From an uncultured Eudoraea sp. (GTDB taxonomy: Bacteria; Bacteroidota; Bacteroidia; Flavobacteriales; Flavobacteriaceae): 12,337 nucleotides of DNA. Both the position numbers and the translations under genes were made by a program. Positions 7,489 to 12,337 of the stretch are shown here, in pieces. Within the stretch, counting starts at the first letter, position 1. Every line of letters starts with the position of its first letter. Under the pieces are notes generated by a model. It did no database searches and was not told the origin of the DNA. It saw only the letters and a list, made by a program, of their open reading frames with translations. Location: positions 1-12,337 of the forward strand of contig CAJQNH010000185.1 in NCBI GenBank assembly GCA_905479615.1, written 5' to 3'.

Positions 7489-8313
7489 ATGGGGTGGTTG
7501 AGCCGTATTTTTAATTTTTATCTGGATTCAAGTATTCATGTTGCATTTGCCGTGATAAGCCTATTGCTGATCACCAATCTGTACTTAAACATTTTACCAG
7601 ATCATCATCTGCTCCTTTTCGTTTTTTTTGGAACCATACCCAGTTATAATTTTATTAAATACGGGGTTGAAGCAAAAAAATATTTTCTGGTAAAGAATAC
7701 CTATCACAAACAAATACAAATCTTTAGCTTAATATTATTAGCGCTTGCAGGCTATCATTTCTTTTTTTTGGGCTATGTAGTGTGGTTCATTTGTTTTGTA
7801 TTAGCACTTCTTATAGGATTGTATGCATTGCCGGTTTCTCCAAAGCACAAAAATTTAAGGAGCATAGGCATCTTAAAAGTAATATTGGTGGCGCTGGTGT
7901 GGACAGGAACTACCGTCATAATTCCTGTAATATCTTCAGCCATTTCATTTTCATGGGACATTTGCCTTCTAATACTTCAACAATTTATTCTGATTCTTAT
8001 ATTGTTAATTCCATTTGAGATTAGGGATATTGAATATGATGAATTGAATCTTAAGACAATACCACAGCGCATCGGAGTATCTCAAACCAAAAACCTTGGT
8101 CTGCTAATGTCTCTTATATTCTATTTGATAACATTTCTTAAGGACGATTTAAGTCAGTTAGAAATTATTGGAAAGACAATACTCTTTTTGATTTTAATAA
8201 TTATGCTGCTTATGACGCACAGAAATCAATCAAAATATTTTGCTTCATTTTTTGTAGAAAGTATTCCAATTTGCTGGCTGGGAATCCTAGTATTGTTGCA
8301 AAGTTATATTTAG
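7489..8313 (+). CDS. UbiA-superfamily membrane protein
   Basis: This is a 274-residue integral membrane protein with about eight or nine hydrophobic segments, the normal size for UbiA prenyltransferases, which transfer isoprenyl chains to aromatic or lipid acceptors. The second Asp-rich motif is recognisable as PFEIRDIEYD (175-184, with Asp180 and Asp184), followed by LKTIPQRIG, the typical 'KTLPVRLG'-like loop. The first Asp-rich motif (NDxxD) is missing: the aligned stretch reads GTIPSYNFIKYG (48-59) with no acidic residue. Enzymatic prenyl transfer is therefore uncertain and the substrate unknown. The frame opens at GTG 7456, but ATG 7489 gives an N-terminus (MGWLSRIFNFYLDSSIHVA) that looks right for flavobacterial relatives. 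It is divergent from gcvP, and its stop overlaps the convergent anti-sigma gene by 4 nt. Confidence 0.78.
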   Translation: MGWLSRIFNFYLDSSIHVAFAVISLLLITNLYLNILPDHHLLLFVFFGTIPSYNFIKYGVEAKKYFLVKNTYHKQIQIFSLILLALAGYHFFFLGYVVWFICFVLALLIGLYALPVSPKHKNLRSIGILKVILVALVWTGTTVIIPVISSAISFSWDICLLILQQFILILILLIPFEIRDIEYDELNLKTIPQRIGVSQTKNLGLLMSLIFYLITFLKDDLSQLEIIGKTILFLILIIMLLMTHRNQSKYFASFFVESIPICWLGILVLLQSYI

Positions 8314-8537
8314 CTATTATGTTCAATCGTTACTTTCATTTTTTCCTTTTCCTGTTCAGAAAGGTTATGCAAATTGGCCTTGTCACAAAGTATAGTTAGT
8401 TTTTTGTTCTTCTTAGAAAATGCAGCGCAGGTTTTACAGTATAAAAGGTGAAAACCTAATTGAATTTGTTCAAGAAACGTCGCTTCTTTGTATTGTTTTT
8501 TATTGCAAATTGTACTTGCTTTCTCGCAATTAATCAT
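8310..8537 (-). CDS. Small zinc-binding anti-sigma factor-like protein (ZAS)
   Basis: This 75-residue soluble protein carries HLLYCKTC (His30, Cys34, Cys37), the HxxxCxxC core of zinc anti-sigma factors, with further cysteines at 4, 11 and 51; Cys4 or Cys11 could be the fourth ligand. There is no membrane segment, so it would act in the cytoplasm on the sigma factor encoded just before it. Its ATG overlaps the sigma stop codon (ATGA), which points to coupled translation and near-equal amounts of the pair. The Cys-rich site suggests, but does not show, release of sigma by a redox or metal signal. The C-terminal half is highly charged (EQEKEKMK) and has no recognised domain. It ends overlapping the UbiA-like gene by 4 nt. 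Confidence 0.78.
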   Translation of the reverse strand: MINCEKASTICNKKQYKEATFLEQIQLGFHLLYCKTCAAFSKKNKKLTILCDKANLHNLSEQEKEKMKVTIEHNS

Positions 8538-9094
8538 AATTTAAACCAATTTTCATTGAGACAACCCATAAGATTCGTTCTTGCTCGGTGGACCATTACC
8601 CAGAGGTTAGACGGATTAATTCCAAGTTCATTACAGATATCTTCGGTACTTAACCCTCGTATTGTTTTCATAACAAATACCGCAGACTGCTTTTTTGGCA
8701 GCTTAGAAATACATTCCTGAATAGCTTGTCCCAATTCTGCATTTTCTATTTGATCATTTTCAAGTGTGCTGAATGGATCCGCTACATTTTCTTCCAGCCA
8801 ATCTCCTGCGGAATCACTTTGGCTACTATAATTAATTCGTACTTCTGCCTTGCCTTTCTTCGAATTAATTTTTCTGTAATAATCTATGACTTTTCGCTTT
8901 AAGATAGCAATGAGCCAGGTGCGTTCCGTTGCTGCTCCCTGAAAATTTTTAGCCGATTTTAAACCAGCGAGGAAAGTTTCCTGTACCAAATCTTTCGCAA
9001 TCTCCGCATCACTGACCCGTGCCACGGCATAGTTAAATAGATAGTCGGCGTATTGGTCGACCCATGAAGTAGGATTTAATTGATTTTTCGTCAT
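8534..9094 (-). CDS. ECF-type RNA polymerase sigma-70 factor
   Basis: This 186-residue protein has the two-domain layout of group 4 (ECF) sigma factors. Region 2 spans about 10-76: YADYLFNYAVARVSDAEIAKDLVQETFLAG binds core polymerase, and ERTWLIAILKRKVIDYYRK recognises the -10 region. An acidic linker (DSAGDWLEENVADPFSTLEND) precedes region 4 at about 122-183, where LPKKQSAVFVMKTIRGLSTEDICNELGINPSNLWVMVHRAR is the -35-binding helix-turn-helix. The NLWVMVHRARxxLxxCL pattern is like the subfamily usually paired with a small zf-HC2 protein, as here. The frame opens at TTG 9115, which is part of an exact -7 element; ATG 9092-9094 is preferred. The target genes are unknown; the divergent rhodanese gene is one candidate. 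Confidence 0.93.
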   Translation of the reverse strand: MTKNQLNPTSWVDQYADYLFNYAVARVSDAEIAKDLVQETFLAGLKSAKNFQGAATERTWLIAILKRKVIDYYRKINSKKGKAEVRINYSSQSDSAGDWLEENVADPFSTLENDQIENAELGQAIQECISKLPKKQSAVFVMKTIRGLSTEDICNELGINPSNLWVMVHRARTNLMGCLNENWFKL

Positions 9095-9102
9095 ATTGAT
9101 AC

Positions 9103-9131
9103 TTGTCGAAACCAAAAATAAATTAATTTTA
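9103..9131 (+). promoter_or_regulatory. Likely promoter of rhodanese lipoprotein gene
   Basis: TTG at 9103-9105 is followed after 18 nt by TAATTTTA at 9124-9131 (five of six fixed bases of TAnnTTTG). The spacing is in the range known for flavobacterial promoters. Transcription would start near 9138, 30 nt before the ATG. Confidence 0.4.
9113..9120 (-). promoter_or_regulatory. -7 promoter element of the sigma/anti-sigma operon
   Basis: On the minus strand this reads TATTTTTG, an exact TAnnTTTG match, placing the transcript start near 9106 and a leader of about 12 nt before ATG 9094. No -33 TTG is seen upstream. It lies inside the likely promoter of the divergent rhodanese gene, so the two transcripts may interfere. 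Confidence 0.45.
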
Positions 9132-9167
9132 GTGAAAATATTAATTTTAAACTTAATACCCCCTATT

Positions 9168-9521
9168 ATGAAAAATATCGGTTATCTCATTCTTTTATTA
9201 TTTGTTCAAATAAGCTGCACTCAAACTAAATCCATGTCAATCACAGAATTGACACCTCAAGATCTCGAAAATGCAGTACTTATTGATGTTCGCACCCCTG
9301 AGGAGTATGCTGAGGGTCACCTGGATAATGCAATCAATATTAATTGGTATGATGAGAATTTTATGAACGAATTAAAGACCATAGAAAAAGAGAAAACTAT
9401 TTATGTCTATTGCAAAAAAGGTGGCCGCAGTGCCAGTGCTGCTGAAATGCTCAACTCGTCCGGTTATACAAATGTAATAGACCTGTTGGGGGGCTATGAT
9501 GCATTGGAAGAAAAAGATTAA
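9168..9521 (+). CDS. Rhodanese-domain lipoprotein
   Basis: This is a single rhodanese domain behind a lipoprotein-like signal. MKNIGYLILLLFVQISC ends in Cys17, the likely lipidation site; QISC is a loose lipobox, as is common in Bacteroidota. VLIDVRTPEEYAEGHLDNAININ (37-59) is the CH2A-type rhodanese signature. The active loop is CKKGGR (82-87) with catalytic Cys82, a six-residue loop of the sulfurtransferase type rather than the seven-residue phosphatase loop. It should move sulfane sulfur in the envelope; donor and acceptor are unknown. The mature protein is only about 100 residues. The frame opens at TTG 9096, but ATG 9168 begins exactly at the signal peptide. It is divergent from the ECF sigma gene and ends 1 nt from the convergent peptidase gene. 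Confidence 0.9.
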   Translation: MKNIGYLILLLFVQISCTQTKSMSITELTPQDLENAVLIDVRTPEEYAEGHLDNAININWYDENFMNELKTIEKEKTIYVYCKKGGRSASAAEMLNSSGYTNVIDLLGGYDALEEKD

Positions 9522-9522
9522 A

Positions 9523-11550
9523 CTAGGCTGTCTTTTTCATTAATCCAGCACGCTCTAAAAGAGCTTCAATTTTAGGCTCCCTGCCCCTAAAGCGCTTATA
9601 AAGGACCATTGGTTTTTCAGTTCCTCCTTTGGAAAGAATATGTTCTTTAAATTTTACGGCGACGTCTCTGCTAAAAATTCCTTTTTCTTTAAAATAATCA
9701 AAGGCGTCGGCATCTAATACTTCAGCCCATTTGTAGCTGTAATAACCCGCGGAATAACCACCCTGAAAAATGTGGGCGAATGATACACTCATACATGTCT
9801 CGGGGTTATTTGGATAAAGCAAAGTATCTTCGAAAGCTTTAACTTCGTGTTTCTTCACATCTGAAATAACAGAGGGATCAGATGCATGCCATGACATATC
9901 CAGGAAAGCAAAACTCAGTTGACGCATTGTGGCCATTCCTTCCTGAAATGTTGCAGATTCCTTTATACTTTCAACTAATGACATAGGAATAGGTTCTTCT
10001 GTCTCATAGTGCCTTGCAAAAACTTCCAGAGCTTCCTTTTCATAACACCAGTTTTCCAATATCTGACTGGGTAGCTCAACAAAATCCCAATAAACAGAAG
10101 TACCGGATAAGCTTGGGTATGTGGTATTTGCAAGAATACCGTGGAGAGCATGCCCGAATTCATGAAAGAGGGTAGTAACTTCATTAAAAGTTAATAGTGA
10201 GGGTTTATTTTCTGCAGGTTTGGTAAAATTGCAAACGTTGGAAATCTGAGGTCTTTCATTCTTTTTGTTCAATACAAACTGGGGCTTAAATGAAGTCATC
10301 CAGGCACCGGCGCGCTTTCCTTCCCTGGGATGAAAATCGGCATAGAATAAGGACACAAATTTATTGTTATCATCATAAATTTTATAGGTCTTAACTTCCG
10401 GATGATACTTGTCCACATCAAAGACTTCTTCAAATGACAATCCGTATAGTTTTTCGGTTATCATAAATACTCCTTCAATAACATTTTCCAGCTTAAAGTA
10501 TGGTTTGAGTTTTTCATCGTCAAGGCTGAAGCGTTTTTGCTTTAATTTTTCAGAGTAAAAAGATCCGTCCCAGGACTCAAGTTGCTCAATTCCATCCAGT
10601 TCTTTTGCAAATGCGGATAGTTCGTTAAATTCCCGCTTAGCTGCAGGCTTTGCCTTTATCAACAATTCCTTTAAAAAGTCATATACTTTTTCCGGAGTTT
10701 CGGCCATTCGTTCTTCTAAAATGAAATTCGCATGGCTTTTATAGCCTAATAAATTAGCTCTTTCATGTCGAAGATTGGCAATTTGGAGAACATTGGCCTG
10801 ATTGTCCAGGTCATCATTATGGAACCCTTTGCTCCCAAATGCCATTGACAGCTCTTTTCTAAGTTCTCTGTTACGTGCATATTTCATAAATGGAATATAA
10901 CTTGGATAATCCAGAGTAATAATCCATCCTATTTTACCTTTACTTTTTGCTAACTGCGCTGCTGTATCTTTTGCACTTTGTGGAAGCCCGTCAAGGTTAT
11001 CTTCGTTTGTGAGATGCATTTCATATGTATTTGTCTCCTTTAAAATGTTTTCCCCAAATTTTAATTTTAGTGTTGCAAGTGCTGTATCAATCTCCCTTAG
11101 GCGTTTTTTTTGTACTTCATTAAGGTTAGCACCATTTCTGCTAAAATTTTTATACTTTTTATCAAGTAAGGTGTCTTGTTCTGCGGTAAGTTGGTATTTG
11201 TCTTTATTATCAAAAACCTTTTTTACTCTTCTGAATAATTTTTCATTCAGGGTAATATCATTACTAAACTCCGACAGCAATGGTGATACTTCCTGGGCAA
11301 TCTTCTGGATGGTATCATTGGTTTCTGCAGAATTCAAATTAAAAAATAAACTGGCAATACGATCCAAATGTTGTCCTGAGAATTCTAAAGCCTCAATAGT
11401 ATTCTCAAAAGTGGGTTCTTCTTCGGAATGAGTTATGTCATCAATTTCTTTACGAGCATTTTCTATAGCGTGCATAAATGCCGGCATAAAATGTTCATTC
11501 TTAATACTAGAAAAGGGTGCGGTATCAAATGGGGTTAATAAAGGATTCAT
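9523..11550 (-). CDS. M3-family zinc metallopeptidase (Dcp/oligopeptidase A-like)
   Basis: This 675-residue enzyme fits the M3A peptidases, E. coli Dcp (681) and oligopeptidase A (680), which cut short peptides within a deep channel. The zinc site is HEFGH (His463, Glu464, His467) with the third ligand Glu492 in FVELPSQ. The HIFQGGYSAGYYSYKWAEVLDADAF block (593-617) holds the conserved substrate-binding tyrosines. Neighbouring features are mixed: TLFHEFGHALHGIL is Dcp-like, while VELPSQILENWCYE is oligopeptidase A-like, so I give no symbol. There is no signal peptide, which places it in the cytoplasm and suggests turnover of peptides left by larger proteases. It lies 72 nt after purE on the same strand with no clear terminator between, so read-through from purKE is possible. 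Confidence 0.94.
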   Translation of the reverse strand: MNPLLTPFDTAPFSSIKNEHFMPAFMHAIENARKEIDDITHSEEEPTFENTIEALEFSGQHLDRIASLFFNLNSAETNDTIQKIAQEVSPLLSEFSNDITLNEKLFRRVKKVFDNKDKYQLTAEQDTLLDKKYKNFSRNGANLNEVQKKRLREIDTALATLKLKFGENILKETNTYEMHLTNEDNLDGLPQSAKDTAAQLAKSKGKIGWIITLDYPSYIPFMKYARNRELRKELSMAFGSKGFHNDDLDNQANVLQIANLRHERANLLGYKSHANFILEERMAETPEKVYDFLKELLIKAKPAAKREFNELSAFAKELDGIEQLESWDGSFYSEKLKQKRFSLDDEKLKPYFKLENVIEGVFMITEKLYGLSFEEVFDVDKYHPEVKTYKIYDDNNKFVSLFYADFHPREGKRAGAWMTSFKPQFVLNKKNERPQISNVCNFTKPAENKPSLLTFNEVTTLFHEFGHALHGILANTTYPSLSGTSVYWDFVELPSQILENWCYEKEALEVFARHYETEEPIPMSLVESIKESATFQEGMATMRQLSFAFLDMSWHASDPSVISDVKKHEVKAFEDTLLYPNNPETCMSVSFAHIFQGGYSAGYYSYKWAEVLDADAFDYFKEKGIFSRDVAVKFKEHILSKGGTEKPMVLYKRFRGREPKIEALLERAGLMKKTA

Positions 11551-11558
11551 ATATAGGC

Positions 11559-11616
11559 CAATGTTTATTACTTTATTTATGAAGAGGAATTAATCTGCAG
11601 AGGATAACAATGTTTA
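11559..11616. repeat. Two copies of CAATGTTTA in the peptidase-purE spacer
   Basis: CAATGTTTA occurs at 11559-11567 and 11608-11616 in the 72-nt gap. On the minus strand each is TAAACATTG, which resembles but does not match the -7 element. No promoter or hairpin is convincing in this spacer. The repeat may be chance. Confidence 0.25.
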
Positions 11617-11622
11617 AATTTC

Positions 11623-12114
11623 CTATTTAGGTTTATTTAGTTCCTGAGCGCCTTTAACTACTTTGTCCTTAAGTCCTTCTTTGTATAAAAGAATTTTATC
11701 CATTACACACTTATCACTGCTACCTATGATTTGCGCTGCAAGAATACCTGCATTTTTTGCGCCGTTAAGAGCAACGGTGGCTACCGGAACACCCCCGGGC
11801 ATTTGTAAAATAGACAAAACCGAATCCCATCCATCAATGGAATTACTGCTTTTAACCGGCACACCTATTACCGGCAGAGGGGAAAGTGAAGCTACCATTC
11901 CAGGTAAGTGGGCTGCGCCACCGGCCCCTGCTATGATAACTGAAAATCCATTTTTATGAGCTTGTTTGCTAAATTCATATAATTTATCAGGGGTTCTGTG
12001 GGCAGATACAATATCAACTTCTACTTCAATATCAAATCCCTTTAAAATATCAACGCTTTCCTGCATAACGGGAAGGTCACTTAAGCTGCCCATAATTACT
12101 GCTACTTTGCTCAT
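11623..12114 (-). CDS. purE: N5-carboxyaminoimidazole ribonucleotide mutase
   Basis: PurE moves the carboxyl group of N5-CAIR to carbon 4 to make CAIR in purine synthesis, using the product of PurK next door. The 163-residue length is that of class I PurE. Signature parts in order are VAVIMGSLSDLPVM (4-17), the catalytic-histidine block SAHRTP (38-43), AGAGGAAHLPGM (62-73), GVPVKSSNSIDGWDSVLSILQMPGGVPVATV and AKNAGILAA. The presence of a purK gene supports the class I (mutase) assignment over the class II AIR carboxylase. It starts 7 nt after purK's stop and is surely co-transcribed with it. Confidence 0.97.
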   Translation of the reverse strand: MSKVAVIMGSLSDLPVMQESVDILKGFDIEVEVDIVSAHRTPDKLYEFSKQAHKNGFSVIIAGAGGAAHLPGMVASLSPLPVIGVPVKSSNSIDGWDSVLSILQMPGGVPVATVALNGAKNAGILAAQIIGSSDKCVMDKILLYKEGLKDKVVKGAQELNKPK

Positions 12115-12121
12115 ATTTTTA

Positions 12122-12337
12122 TTATTTGCTAATTACTTTAATCGTTTTCTTTACTTTTTCGGCTATAATACGCGCCTCATTTATATCTTTATGTATAATA
12201 GTTACATGTCCCATTTTCCTAAATGGTCGTGTTTCCTTTTTACCGTAAATATGGGGTGTTACGCCGCTTAGTTTAAAAATTTCTTCAACATTTTGATAAA
12301 CGACTTCGCCGGTATACTTTTCTTCACCAACCAAATT
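12122..12337 (-). CDS. purK: N5-CAIR synthase, C-terminal part (runs off window)
   Basis: The last 71 codons of PurK, an ATP-grasp enzyme that makes N5-CAIR from AIR, ATP and bicarbonate. The visible sequence begins NLVGEEKYTGEVVYQN and continues with GVTPHIYGKKETRPFRKMGHVTI, the C-terminal beta domain typical of PurK. The ATP-binding core lies beyond the right edge. The frame is open to base 12337, so the TTG near 12332 is an internal leucine, not a start. The stop is 7 nt before purE, giving the usual purK-purE order. Confidence 0.93.
   Translation of the reverse strand, partial: NLVGEEKYTGEVVYQNVEEIFKLSGVTPHIYGKKETRPFRKMGHVTIIHKDINEARIIAEKVKKTIKVISK

Noticed and set aside
9096..9167. N-terminal extension of the rhodanese protein from TTG 9096
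   Set aside because: It would put 24 residues before a typical lipoprotein signal peptide and would overlap the promoter region; ATG 9168 is the better start.
11009..11431. 140-codon open frame on the plus strand, antisense to the M3 peptidase gene
   Set aside because: It lies wholly within a clear conserved gene, its translation is rich in Ser/Phe/Leu like a shadow frame, and it shows no domain. The same holds for the plus-strand frames at 2495-2716, 8460-8720, 11663-11959 and 11966-12271.
12122..12334. A separate 70-residue small protein before purE
   Set aside because: The frame is open to the window edge and the sequence is the C-terminus of PurK, so it is a truncated view of a larger gene.

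Overview
The window is ordinary chromosomal DNA from a member of the Bacteroidota, most likely a Flavobacteriia species. The reasons are the AT-rich composition, the lack of clear Shine-Dalgarno sequences, several upstream copies of the Bacteroidota -7 promoter element (TAnnTTTG), and the proteins themselves: a PafA-type phosphatase, a one-chain glycine decarboxylase that starts MTTDLFASRHIG, a small HxxxCxxC anti-sigma protein, and a flavobacterial-style UbiA homologue. No mobile element, tRNA, rRNA or CRISPR array is visible.

Layout from left to right. (1) A short leader at 1-175 holds an exact 11-bp-period direct repeat that looks like a Pho box, followed by pafA (+), an exported alkaline phosphatase. 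(2) A tight minus-strand operon runs right to left: a ketoacyl-ACP synthase III homologue, a methyltransferase-like protein and a family 2 glycosyltransferase. It reads into pafA tail to tail with a 9-nt overlap. (3) A 160-nt spacer holds a perfect 18-bp palindrome, a T7 tract and repeated TGCTGTA/TACAGCA words. It separates the operon from gcvP (-), the P-protein of the glycine cleavage system. (4) Divergent from gcvP is a UbiA-superfamily membrane protein (+). (5) A sigma/anti-sigma pair (-), coupled by an ATGA overlap, meets the UbiA gene tail to tail; a rhodanese-domain lipoprotein gene (+) is divergent from the sigma gene across 73 nt. (6) An M3-family zinc metallopeptidase (-), then purE (-) and the C-terminal end of purK (-), which runs off the right edge.

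The genes are mostly housekeeping: phosphate scavenging in the envelope, one-carbon/glycine metabolism, purine synthesis at the AIR to CAIR step, and peptide turnover. The less ordinary parts are the three-gene lipid/glycan-like operon with its structured leader, the ECF sigma/ZAS/rhodanese group, and the Pho-box-like repeat before pafA. Several genes have a longer reading frame that opens at a TTG or GTG. In gcvP, the KAS III gene and the sigma gene that TTG is the last three bases of a -7 promoter element, so I placed the starts at the downstream ATG.

I see no clearly new large system here. The best leads are regulatory elements and the function of the small operon.
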